The notes beneath the pieces are model-generated. The model was not told the origin of the DNA and did not search any database. It was given only the letters and a program-made list of their open reading frames with translations. A program made the translations under genes and the position numbers. Of a stretch of DNA of 64,000 bases, positions 56,537 through 64,000 are shown piece by piece (position 1 is the stretch's first letter; each line of letters opens with the position of its first letter). The DNA is from Streptomyces sp. NBC_01429. Its GTDB lineage: Bacteria; Actinomycetota; Actinomycetes; Streptomycetales; Streptomycetaceae. The stretch covers positions 186,001 to 250,000 of the forward strand of contig NZ_CP109599.1 in the NCBI RefSeq assembly GCF_036231945.1, read 5' to 3'.

Positions 56537-56567
56537 CCCCCGCCGTGCGCCGGCCCGTCTCCCTTTC

Positions 56568-58061
56568 CTACCGGGCGAGTTCGCGCACCGTCGCCATGTC
56601 GCTGAACGGAATGAGCCGCTCGCCGACGATCTGGTACGGCTCGCTGCCCCGGCCGGCGATCAGCACGAGGTCGTCCCGGCCCGCTTCGGCCAGGGCGAAC
56701 GCGATGGCCTCGCGGCGGTCCCCGAGCCGCTCGTAGGGGGTCGCTGTGGCGTCGATCCCCGGGGCGATCTGGTCCATGATCCGGCCGGGGTCCTCGTTGC
56801 GCGGGTTGTCGGAGGTGAGCACGCACAGGTCCGAGTGTGTTCCGGCGATCTCCCCCATCCGCGCGCGCTTGGTGATGTCGCGGTCGCCGCCGCAGCCGAA
56901 GACGGTGATGACCCGGCCGCGCGCGAAGTCGCGGATGGCCGTGAGCACCTTCTCCAGCGAGTCCGGGGAGTGCGCGTAGTCGACGATCACCGAGACACCC
57001 GCCGGGGTCTCGAAGCGCTCGAACCGCCCCGGGACCGGGGGCATCCGGTCGAGCGCGCCGATCAGTCCGGGCAGGGCGTGCCCCAGCAGATGGCAGGCGG
57101 CCACGGTGGCGAGGGCGTTCGCCACGGAGAACCGGCCGGGTACCGGGATGGCAGCCGGATACTTGCGTCCGGCGTGGTGCAGGGTGAACCGGGTGCCGTA
57201 CGCGTCCATGGTGAGGTCGGTCGCCCGGTAGTCCGCCTCGGCGTCGAGCGCGTACGTCGTCACGGCGCCCGGCATCAGCGCGCCGATCGACGCGCCCACC
57301 GGGTCGTCCGCGTTGACCACGGCACGTTCGCACAGCCCCTGGAACAGCCGGAGTTTGGCGTCGCGGTAGTTCTCCATGGTGCCGTGGTCGTCCAGGTGAT
57401 CCTGCGTCAGATTGGTGAAGACACCGACGTCGACGTGGGCGTGGTCCACCCGGTGCTGCAACAGCCCCATGGACGTGGCCTCCAGGACCACGGTGGTGAC
57501 CCCGCGGTCGCGCATGTGCCCCAGCAGGTACTGGAAGTCCGGTGCCTCGGGTGTGGTCAGCACCGACCTCGGCATGGGGATCAGCTCGTCACCGATCCGG
57601 CTGCCCGCCGTCCCGATGACCCCGACGCCTGCGTTCTCGGCGAGCCGCAGCACGGACTCCACCATGTACGAGACCGATGTCTTGCCGTTGGTGCCCGTCA
57701 CGGCCACCATGTCCATCGCGCGCCCCGGCTCGCCGTGGTAGCGGGCGGCGACGGCGGAGGCGGCCTTGCGGGCGTCCCGCACCCGGACCACACACGCCTC
57801 CGTGTCCGCGGGCACCGCTCCCGGGGCCCCCGGCGCCGCCTCGCGCGGGATCGTGGCTTCGACCAGCACCGCGACCGCGCCCCGGGCGAGCGCCGGGCCG
57901 ATGGCCTCGGGACCGCCCTCCGGGTGTCCGGGCACCGCGATGAACAGCGCACCGGGCGAGATGCGGTGCGCGTCGATGCCGACGCCCGCGGTGATCGCCG
58001 TGTCGGGATCGCCGCGCAGGATCTCGTGGTCGTGCCCGGCGAGCAGTTCGCTCAACTTCAC
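56568..58061 (-). CDS. MurE-type Mur ligase, stand-alone paralogue
   Basis: This 497-residue ATP-dependent amide ligase has a MurE N-terminal domain, P-loop VTGTNGKTS (about residue 124), a central domain with TNLTQDHLDDHGTMENY, and a C-terminal domain with TSDNPRNEDP (about residue 419), where DNPR is the diaminopimelate-recognition motif of MurE. It lies outside any division/cell-wall cluster, so it is likely an extra copy acting on a modified or secondary substrate. The housekeeping gene would normally sit beside murF, mraY and ftsI. GTG 58061 follows AGAGGACCCCCT. The convergent neighbour is the cupin gene. Confidence 0.88.
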   Translation of the reverse strand: MKLSELLAGHDHEILRGDPDTAITAGVGIDAHRISPGALFIAVPGHPEGGPEAIGPALARGAVAVLVEATIPREAAPGAPGAVPADTEACVVRVRDARKAASAVAARYHGEPGRAMDMVAVTGTNGKTSVSYMVESVLRLAENAGVGVIGTAGSRIGDELIPMPRSVLTTPEAPDFQYLLGHMRDRGVTTVVLEATSMGLLQHRVDHAHVDVGVFTNLTQDHLDDHGTMENYRDAKLRLFQGLCERAVVNADDPVGASIGALMPGAVTTYALDAEADYRATDLTMDAYGTRFTLHHAGRKYPAAIPVPGRFSVANALATVAACHLLGHALPGLIGALDRMPPVPGRFERFETPAGVSVIVDYAHSPDSLEKVLTAIRDFARGRVITVFGCGGDRDITKRARMGEIAGTHSDLCVLTSDNPRNEDPGRIMDQIAPGIDATATPYERLGDRREAIAFALAEAGRDDLVLIAGRGSEPYQIVGERLIPFSDMATVRELAR

Positions 58062-58499
58062 AGGGGGTCCTCTCGTCGACGCGACCCCGTGGCACGCCGC
58101 GGGGTCGCGGAAGTGGGCGCGGCGGTCCACGAGTCCGTGGTGACGCGGTGTTACGGGAGGAAGCGGGCCGGGGGAAGGGAACTCCACGGGCGGCCGGGGC
58201 CGGGCCGGCCGCGCGAGCGGGCCCGACCGGTGCGATGAGCGGTGTGCTGTGGTGAAGGGTTGCTAGCCGTGACCGTGCACGGCGAGGCAGCCGGCCTCGG
58301 TCGCCGGCAGCGGGCCGTGGCCCGTGGCGAGCGCGCCGGAGGCGGCCCGGCGCGGCGCGCGGGCGGCCCGCGGCGGGCACTCCCGCACGGCACGTGTACA
58401 ACCCATGCTCGGAGTGTACGGCCGCGACCCCCGCTCCCGCGCCGCTCAGGCCGACGGGCGCCGTGCGCCCGGGTCCTTCGGCCGCGCGCCGTCGACGAA
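58062..58499. other. Intergenic region upstream of the MurE-type gene
   Basis: No convincing gene was recognised: open frames here are short, Arg/Gly/Pro-rich shadows. The promoter of the ligase presumably lies within it, but no -35/-10 pair could be assigned. Confidence 0.5.
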
Positions 58500-58526
58500 G
58501 GGCGGGCCGCACACGGCGGCCCGCCC
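58500..58526. terminator. Terminator of the DUF2510 gene
   Basis: GGGCGGGCCGC (58500-58510), loop ACACG, GCGGCCCGCCC (58516-58526) form a perfect 11-bp stem 31 bases after the stop codon. Confidence 0.72.
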
Positions 58527-58557
58527 GGGGAAAGTCACACGGAGGTGGAGCGGTGGA

Positions 58558-59517
58558 TCAGACGCCCTGCCCGCTGCCGCCGCCGGTACTCGGCGCGGCC
58601 TTGATGCCCTTCGTGATGTCGTCCATGACCGACAGCTCGGGGGCCTTGTCGTTGATGTCGAAGCCGGAGCGGACGACGACCAGCAGGCTCGGGGTGGCGG
58701 GCGAGGGGAAGACGAGTGACTGCACGTAGCCGTCGTCACCCTTGCTGGTGACCACCTTCCAGCGGACCAGATAGCCCTTCTGCCCGGCCACGGTGACCGC
58801 CTCGGACTTGAGCTGCTCGTGCGAGGAGACCCCGTAGATGTCGCCGCCGTAGGACTCCTCGGCGTTGGCCGCGATATCCTTCTCGGCGGACTCCTTGGCC
58901 GTCTTGGCGGTGTTCTTCAGCGCGGCGGCGGGCGCGGAGAACACTCCGCCGCGCACACAGTCCGCCGAGGAGTCGCCGGGGCAGGTGTACTTCCCGGTCG
59001 TCACGCCGGCGCCGATCATCCCGGACTCACCGCTCCAGCCGTCCGGTACCGGAATGCTGATCCCGCTGGCCGCGTCGGTGGCGTACCCGTCCTCGGTCTG
59101 CGGCTGACCCGGCGCGCCGCTCTCGCCGCCACCGCCGGAGCCGCCCTCGCCCCGGCGGCCCTCGGGCGCCGGGCTCCGGTCCCCGGGGCCCGAGGGCGCG
59201 GCGGACGGAGCGGATCCGTTTCCGGCGGCGCCGACAGCGCCACCGCCGTTGTCACGGCCGAGCAGGTAGAAGCCACCCGCCAGGGCGAGCGCCACCACCG
59301 CGGCGGTGACACCGACGATCAGGCGCCGGCCGTTGCCGCGCGGCACGGCCGGCGGCGCGGCGGGATACGGCGGCGCGCCCGGCGGTCCCCACGCGCCGGG
59401 CGGGGCCGCGCGGAGTTCGTCGGTCCAGGCGGAACCGTCCCACCATCGTTCCTGACGGGGGCCGTCACCTGTGTGTCCGGGATCGGGATGCCAGCCGGGC
59501 GGAGTCGTGTAGGTCAC
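58558..59517 (-). CDS. DUF2510 single-span membrane protein with extracytoplasmic domain
   Basis: This 319-residue protein begins with a short DUF2510 motif (PPGWHPDPG...RWWDGSAWTDE, residues 4-33). A Pro-rich stretch, one membrane span (RLIVGVTAAVVALALAGGFY, about residues 65-85) and a long Gly/Ser/Pro linker follow. The external domain (about 145-305) contains two Cys (KYTCPGD, ADCVRG). Streptomycetes carry several such proteins of unknown function. GTG 59517 is chosen as the start because AAGG lies 8 bases upstream; the next upstream GTG, 59526, is an alternative. Confidence 0.82.
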   Translation of the reverse strand: MTYTTPPGWHPDPGHTGDGPRQERWWDGSAWTDELRAAPPGAWGPPGAPPYPAAPPAVPRGNGRRLIVGVTAAVVALALAGGFYLLGRDNGGGAVGAAGNGSAPSAAPSGPGDRSPAPEGRRGEGGSGGGGESGAPGQPQTEDGYATDAASGISIPVPDGWSGESGMIGAGVTTGKYTCPGDSSADCVRGGVFSAPAAALKNTAKTAKESAEKDIAANAEESYGGDIYGVSSHEQLKSEAVTVAGQKGYLVRWKVVTSKGDDGYVQSLVFPSPATPSLLVVVRSGFDINDKAPELSVMDDITKGIKAAPSTGGGSGQGV

Positions 59518-59683
59518 AACGCTCACCTTAAGCACACTGTCTGAAAAGCTGGTGAGAGGGTCATGAGAATCCCCGTCGCCCCGGCTGTTTTTCCCGGTGC
59601 CGTCCCTCGCGTACGGGACGCCCGGCGCGCCCGGCGGCGCCGATTCCCCGGGCCGCGACCGGAGCTGACCGGCCGCCACCCGG

Positions 59684-61174
59684 TCAGCCGGGCAGCGCCC
59701 GCTTCATGATCTTGCCCATGTCGTTGCGGGGCAGGGCGTCGAGATAGCGCACGACGCGGGGCCTCTTGTGCGCGGCGAGCTGGGCCGCCACGTGGTCCGC
59801 CAACTCCTCGGCGGACGGCCGGGTTTCGGCGTGTTCCGGGACGATCCAGGCGACGATCCGCTCGCCGAGGTCCGCGTCGGGCTCGCCGGTCACGGCGGCC
59901 TCCCGTACCCCGGGGTGCTCCAGGAGCACGTTCTCGATCTCGCCCGCGCCGATCTTGTAACCGCCGCTCTTGATCAGGTCGGTGGCCTTGCGGCCGACGA
60001 TCCGGACGTAGCCGTCGGGGTCCCGGATCGCCATGTCGCCGGTGCGGAACCAGCCGTCGGTGAAGGCGTCAGCCGTGGCGTCGGGCCGGTTCAGATACTC
60101 CGTGAACAGGTTCGGTCCGCGCACCTGGATCTCGCCCACGCTCTCCCCGTCGTACGCCTCGATCGCGGCGCCCGCCTCGTCGACGAGGCGGAGTTCCACG
60201 CCGGGCAGCGGCACGCCGACCGTTCCGGCGCGGGCCTCGCCGTCGGCGCGCACGCTGGTGTTCATCAGGGTCTCGGTCATTCCGTACCGCTCGACGACCC
60301 GGCGGCCGGTCGCCGCGGTGATCCTGCGGTGGTCGTGCACGGGCAGCGCCGCCGACCCCGACACCAGCAGCCGCGCCCCGGCCAGCGCCTTCACCAGGGC
60401 GGGATCTCCGGGAAGCGCCTCGGCGATGCGGTGGTACATGGTGGGCACGCCGAAGAGCATCGTGGCGCCCGAGAGGAGTTCACGGGCGACGCCCTCGGTC
60501 TCGAACCGGCCCAGGTGGCGCACCGCGCCACCCCGGCGCAGCGGGCCGAGGACGCCGAGGATCAGGCCGTGGACATGGAAGAGGGGCAGCGCGTGGACGA
60601 GTACGTCGTCGGCCGTCCACTGCCAGGCGTCGGCCAGCGCGTCCAGCGTGGCGGTGACGGCGCGGTGGGGCAGCACGGCGCCCTTGGGCGGTCCGGTGGT
60701 GCCGGAGGTGTAGACGATGAGCGCGGGAGACTCCGGGGAGGGCTCGGCGAAGGTCCCGGGGACCGGCGGCCCCTCGCCGGCGCCTTCGCCGTCGGCGGCT
60801 TCCTCGCCGCTTCCCGCTCGGCTCCCGGCCGACGGGGTGACGCGTACCAGCGCGGCCAGGGCGGGCGGCAGTTCGTCGTCCGGTTCGGCGAGGACATGCG
60901 TGGGGGCGCTGTCCGCGACGATGTGGGCCAGCTCCCGTGCGCCGCTCCTGGGGTTGACGGGGACGACGGGGACCCCGGCGAGCAGCGCGCCCACCACGCC
61001 CACCGCCGTGCCGAGGGTGGGCGTGGCCCAGACCGCGACCCGGCGCGCTCCGGCGATCGCGACGGCCACGGAGCCCGCCGCTTCGGCCAGTTCGGCGTGG
61101 CTGAGGGTACGGTCCCCGAACCGCAGAGCGGGGCGCTGCGAACGTGCGGCGAGGGCCGGGAAGAGAGGGGGCAC
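59684..61174 (-). CDS. matB: Malonyl/methylmalonyl-CoA synthetase
   Basis: This 496-residue AMP-forming acyl-CoA synthetase closely matches the S. coelicolor MatB as I remember it: VYTSGTTGPPKGAV (about residue 156), LFHVHGL, TMLFGVPTMYHRIAE, RYGMTETLMNTSVRADG and the final NDMGKIMKRAL with catalytic Lys. It makes malonyl-CoA and methylmalonyl-CoA from the free diacids, feeding polyketide and fatty-acid synthesis. A Ser/Gly/Ala/Glu-rich insert near residues 115-140 is variable. No matA or matC gene adjoins it. Confidence 0.93.
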   Translation of the reverse strand: MPPLFPALAARSQRPALRFGDRTLSHAELAEAAGSVAVAIAGARRVAVWATPTLGTAVGVVGALLAGVPVVPVNPRSGARELAHIVADSAPTHVLAEPDDELPPALAALVRVTPSAGSRAGSGEEAADGEGAGEGPPVPGTFAEPSPESPALIVYTSGTTGPPKGAVLPHRAVTATLDALADAWQWTADDVLVHALPLFHVHGLILGVLGPLRRGGAVRHLGRFETEGVARELLSGATMLFGVPTMYHRIAEALPGDPALVKALAGARLLVSGSAALPVHDHRRITAATGRRVVERYGMTETLMNTSVRADGEARAGTVGVPLPGVELRLVDEAGAAIEAYDGESVGEIQVRGPNLFTEYLNRPDATADAFTDGWFRTGDMAIRDPDGYVRIVGRKATDLIKSGGYKIGAGEIENVLLEHPGVREAAVTGEPDADLGERIVAWIVPEHAETRPSAEELADHVAAQLAAHKRPRVVRYLDALPRNDMGKIMKRALPG

Positions 61175-61260
61175 GCGGCGTTCTCCTTGCTGTCGACGAG
61201 ACCGGTCGACCGAAAGCCTGGCATCTTCGGCGCCGCCCGCACAGCAGGGGTACCGGCTCG

Positions 61261-62083
61261 TCAGTTGAAGGTGTCGGGGTCGGGCCCGTCCGCTCCCCCC
61301 GGTCCGGTGCGGCCAGCGCGTCCATGTCGCCGGGCGGCAGCTCGAAGTCGAAGACGTCGATGTTCTCGCGGATCCGGGCGGGGGTGACGGACTTGGGGAC
61401 CACTATGTTGCCGAGCTGGATATGCCAGCGCAGCACCACCTGGGCGGGCGACTTCCCGTGCCGGGCGGCGATCGTGGTGATCGCCTCGTCCTTGAGCAGC
61501 GCGCCCTGGGCCAGCGGGCTCCATACCTCGGTCGCGATGCCGTGCCGGGCGTGGAAGTCGCGCGGTTCGCGCTGCTGGAGGGCGGGACGCAGCTCGATCT
61601 GGTTGAGGACCGGGACCACCCCGGTCTCGTCCAGCGGGCGCCGGAGGTGGGCGGGCCGGAAGTTGGACACGCCGATGGCGCGGGTCCGGCCGTCTGCCAG
61701 CAGCTTCTCCCTCGCACGCCAGGTGTCGAGGTAGCGGTCGCCGGCGGGGGTGGGCCAGTGGATGAGGTACAGGTCCACGTGGTCGAGGCCGAGCTTCGCC
61801 AGTCCGGCGTCGAACGCGGTGAGGGTCGCGTCGTATCCCTGGTCGTCGTTCCACAGCTTGGTGGTGACGAACAGCTCGTCCCGGGGAACTCCCGAGGAGG
61901 CGACGGCGCGGCCGACCCCGGTCTCGTTGCGGTAGGCGGCGGCTGTGTCGATGCTGCGGTAGCCCGCCTCCAGGGCGGTCAGGACCGCGTCGGTGGTCTG
62001 CCCGTCGTCGACCTGGAAGACGGGCAGCCGAGCTGCGGCATGGTGACGCCGTTGTTCAGCGTGACGCGGGGGACGGTGATCAT
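61261..62083 (-). pseudogene. Aldo/keto reductase gene broken by two frameshifts
   Basis: Conceptual translation from ATG 62083 (AAGGAGCACC upstream) gives MITVPRVTLNNGVTMPQLG, the normal AKR start. One base is then missing near 62021-62032, and the frame shifts to VFQVDDGQTTDAVL, which runs through the catalytic AKR motifs (DTAAAYRNE, FVTTKL, YLIHWPTP, VVPKSVTPARIREN). A second one-base loss near 61278-61287 removes the natural end DPDTFN at 61261; without it the frame runs on into matB. Either the gene is decaying or the assembly has two base errors. The restored product would be about 273 residues. Confidence 0.85.
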
Positions 62084-62166
62084 GGTGCTCCTTCTCTTGG
62101 TGACATCGTGGGGGATCCAGGGATCCGGGATTCATCCACGTCCTTCGTGACGCGCGCCTCGGCGGC

Positions 62167-63381
62167 TCACCGGACGGTGGCGGCGCCGGCCTCCCGTACA
62201 GCCTCCGCCGGTGCGGTGGCGGGCCCGGCGGGGGCGGGCGTACGGCGCTCCAGAGCGCTGGAGACGAAGGCGAGGACGAGCGCGGATCCGGCGAGTGCGG
62301 CGCCGACCCAGTTGGGCGCGGTGTATCCGTGTCCCGCGGCTATGACCAGGCCGCCGAGCCAGGCCGCCAGCGCGTTGCCGAGGTTGAAGGCGCCGATATT
62401 GACCGCGGAGGCCAGCGTGGGCGCGGCGGACGCCCGGTCGAGGACCCTCTTCTGGAGCGGCGGCACGGTCGCGAAGCCCAGCCCGCCGATCAGCACGATC
62501 GTGACGGCCGCCGCGATCTTGTTGTGGGCGGTGAGCGTGAACAGCGCCAGCACCAGGGTGAGCCCGCCCAGGGTGACGTAGAGCAGCGGCATCAGCCGCC
62601 GGTCGGCGAATACGCCGCCCAGGAGGTTGCCGCCGACCATGCCCAGTCCGAAGAGGACCAGCAGCCAGGTCACCGAGGACTCCGCGAAGCCGGCGGTCCC
62701 GGTCATCATCGGACTGATGTAGGTGATCGCCGCGAAGACCCCGCCGAAGCCGAGCACGGTCATCGCCATGGCGAGGAGCACCTGCGTATCGCGGAAGGCG
62801 GCGAGCTCGTGGCGCAGCCGTACGCCCTCGGCCACGGGCTGCTCCGGCACCAGTCGGGCGATCCCGAGCAGACCGAGCACACCGAGGCCGGCGACGAGCA
62901 GGAAGGTCGCCCGCCAGCCGGCGCTCTGCCCGATGAACGTGCCCAGCGGTACGCCCACGACATTGGCGACGGTCAGCCCGGTGAATATCATGGCGATGGC
63001 GCCCGCCTTCTTCCGCGGGGCGACCATCGAGGCCGCCACGACGGATCCGATGCCGAAGAAGGCGCCGTGGGCGAGCGAGGCGACGACCCGGCCGGCCAGC
63101 ATCAGCCCGAAGCCGGGCGCAAGCGCGGAGAGCGCGTTGCCCACCACGAAGAGCCCCATCAGCAGCATCAGCATCCGCTTGCGGGGGATCCGGGTCCCGA
63201 GGGCGGTCATCAGCGGGGCGCCGACGACGACTCCGAGGGCGTAGCCGGTGACGAGCAGGCCAGCGGTGGGGATCGTGACGCCGTACTCGGTGGCCACCTG
63301 GGGAAGCAGCCCCATGATGACGAACTCCGTGGTGCCGATGCCGAACGCCCCGATGGCGAGGGCGAGAAGCGCGAGGGGCAT
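62167..63381 (-). CDS. MFS efflux transporter (DHA1, AraJ/Cml type)
   Basis: This 404-residue, 12-span exporter has TEFVIMGLLPQVA in the first span, the loop 2-3 motif GTRIPRKRM and VGVPLGTFIGQ in span 5, as in drug:H+ antiporter-1 sugar/arabinose-type effluxers. It is divergent from a MarR gene with 145 bases between, the usual arrangement for a repressor controlling an efflux pump. The C-terminal 25 residues are an Ala/Pro-rich cytoplasmic tail. The exported compound is unknown. Confidence 0.92.
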   Translation of the reverse strand: MPLALLALAIGAFGIGTTEFVIMGLLPQVATEYGVTIPTAGLLVTGYALGVVVGAPLMTALGTRIPRKRMLMLLMGLFVVGNALSALAPGFGLMLAGRVVASLAHGAFFGIGSVVAASMVAPRKKAGAIAMIFTGLTVANVVGVPLGTFIGQSAGWRATFLLVAGLGVLGLLGIARLVPEQPVAEGVRLRHELAAFRDTQVLLAMAMTVLGFGGVFAAITYISPMMTGTAGFAESSVTWLLVLFGLGMVGGNLLGGVFADRRLMPLLYVTLGGLTLVLALFTLTAHNKIAAAVTIVLIGGLGFATVPPLQKRVLDRASAAPTLASAVNIGAFNLGNALAAWLGGLVIAAGHGYTAPNWVGAALAGSALVLAFVSSALERRTPAPAGPATAPAEAVREAGAATVR

Positions 63382-63526
63382 GGGTATGGCCTTCCAACTG
63401 ATTGCGCGAGCGCCTTACAAGCGAACACAATACTTGCAGACGCCGACTATCCGCAAGGGCGCTATATTGCAGCAGTGTCCTATCCTGGTAGGCGGACCCG
63501 CAGCAGCCCGCTCCCAGGAGGACGCC
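63382..63526. promoter_or_regulatory. Divergent promoter region of the MFS and marR genes
   Basis: This stretch is clearly AT-richer than its surroundings. A -10-like TATATT (63463-63468) faces marR, and TTGC/GCAA half-sites flank 63434-63455. Several short inverted repeats are present, but no single MarR operator could be fixed. Confidence 0.45.
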
Positions 63527-63985
63527 ATGACCGCCACGGACACCGCGCTGACCGGACTCGCGCAGGGCTGGTGCGCCCTCTCCCTGCTGCACAGCAGGAT
63601 CGAGGGGCACATCGAGCGCGCCCTTCAGTCCGGACACGACCTCAGCGTCCGCGAGTACTCCCTGCTCGACGTCCTCAGCCGGCAGCACGACGGCGAGGGC
63701 GGTCATCTCCAGATGAAGCAGGTCGCCGACGCCGTCGTGCTCAGCCAGAGCGCCACCACCCGCCTGGTCACCCGCCTGGAGGACCGCGGCCTGCTCGTCC
63801 GCTATCTGTGCCCGACCGACCGTCGCGGGATCTACACCAATGTCAGCGAGGAGGGCCTGGAGCTGCTTGCCCGAGCGCGGCCGACCAATGACGGGGCGCT
63901 CCGGGAAGCACTCGACGAGGCGGCGAAGCTCCCCGAACTCGCCCCCCTGGTCAGGACGGTCGAGGCGCGCGGCACGTCCGCCTGA
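63527..63985 (+). CDS. MarR-family regulator
   Basis: This 152-residue winged-helix regulator has its DNA-binding region at about residues 63-105: LQMKQVADAVVLSQSATTRLVTRLEDRGLLVR, then the wing CPTDRRGIYTNVSEEG. It dimerises through the terminal helices. It probably represses the divergent MFS exporter and itself, and is released by the exported compound. ATG 63527 follows CAGGAGGACGCC. The frame is open from 63248, but that part overlaps the exporter gene. Confidence 0.93.
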   Translation: MTATDTALTGLAQGWCALSLLHSRIEGHIERALQSGHDLSVREYSLLDVLSRQHDGEGGHLQMKQVADAVVLSQSATTRLVTRLEDRGLLVRYLCPTDRRGIYTNVSEEGLELLARARPTNDGALREALDEAAKLPELAPLVRTVEARGTSA

Positions 63986-64000
63986 CCGCTCCGGCGCGTC

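Noticed and set aside
58242..58604. Plus-strand frame of 120 codons in the gap beside the MurE-type gene.
   Set aside because: It has no ribosome-binding site, is strongly Arg/Gly/Pro-biased and crosses the terminator and the antisense of the DUF2510 gene.

Overview
The window is high-GC actinomycete DNA and reads as a Streptomyces chromosome. Signs are the strong G/C third-position bias, GTG/TTG starts, LacI-type sugar regulons, the cebR-cebEFG-bglC cellobiose locus, a MatB-type malonyl-CoA synthetase and a Cys-rich leader peptide of the actinobacterial type. No rRNA, tRNA, CRISPR array, insertion sequence or prophage was recognised. The content is mostly nutrient acquisition, much of it aimed at plant material.

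Left part (1-17.5 kb). A two-module Lrp/AsnC regulator, an orphan [3Fe-4S] ferredoxin and a small antitoxin/Doc-like pair come first. A hemicellulose/galactoside island follows (2.8-17.5 kb): two paralogous LacI regulators, a ThuA-domain protein, a sugar ABC importer (binding protein plus two permeases, no ATPase), GH36 alpha-galactosidase, a D-2-hydroxyacid dehydrogenase, GH43 xylosidase/arabinofuranosidase and a GH2 beta-galactosidase. Closely related 16-bp palindromes sit on the three main promoter regions, so the island looks like one LacI regulon.

17.5-24.7 kb holds a compact six-gene operon with a divergent FadR-type GntR regulator. The families are an anion-type MFS porter, DhaK-DhaL kinase, RpiB-type isomerase, triosephosphate-isomerase-type isomerase, xylose-isomerase-like TIM barrel and a PGDH_C-type dehydrogenase. 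Together they match the steps of non-oxidative D-apionate breakdown through L-erythrulose to D-erythrose 4-phosphate.

24.8-35.2 kb is a set of single genes: an MHYT membrane sensor, a secreted NPP1-family (necrosis-inducing type) protein, a TerD-CAP fusion, a DUF4232 lipoprotein, a GAF-PP2C phosphatase, a carboxylesterase, an aldo/keto reductase and a secreted S53 (sedolisin) peptidase. 35.5-41.8 kb is the cellobiose locus bglC-cebGFE/cebR with a perfect CebR box. An SDR gene with an AdhR/NmlR-like 19-bp-spaced promoter and an alpha/beta hydrolase with Cys at the nucleophile position follow.

44.4-56.5 kb is a probable organosulfur-scavenging operon: peptide/nickel-type ABC importer, DszC/SfnB-like and SsuD-like flavin-dependent oxygenases, hydrolase and flavin reductase. 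It is preceded by a leaderless 24-residue leader peptide containing Cys codons. Next to it lie an Rrf2-family regulator, a DsbA-like protein and a divergent leaderless cupin gene. A near-identical operator occurs at both the leader-peptide promoter and the rrf2/cupin promoter. The right end holds a stand-alone MurE-type ligase, a DUF2510 membrane protein, matB, an aldo/keto reductase broken by two frameshifts, and an MFS efflux gene divergent from a MarR regulator.
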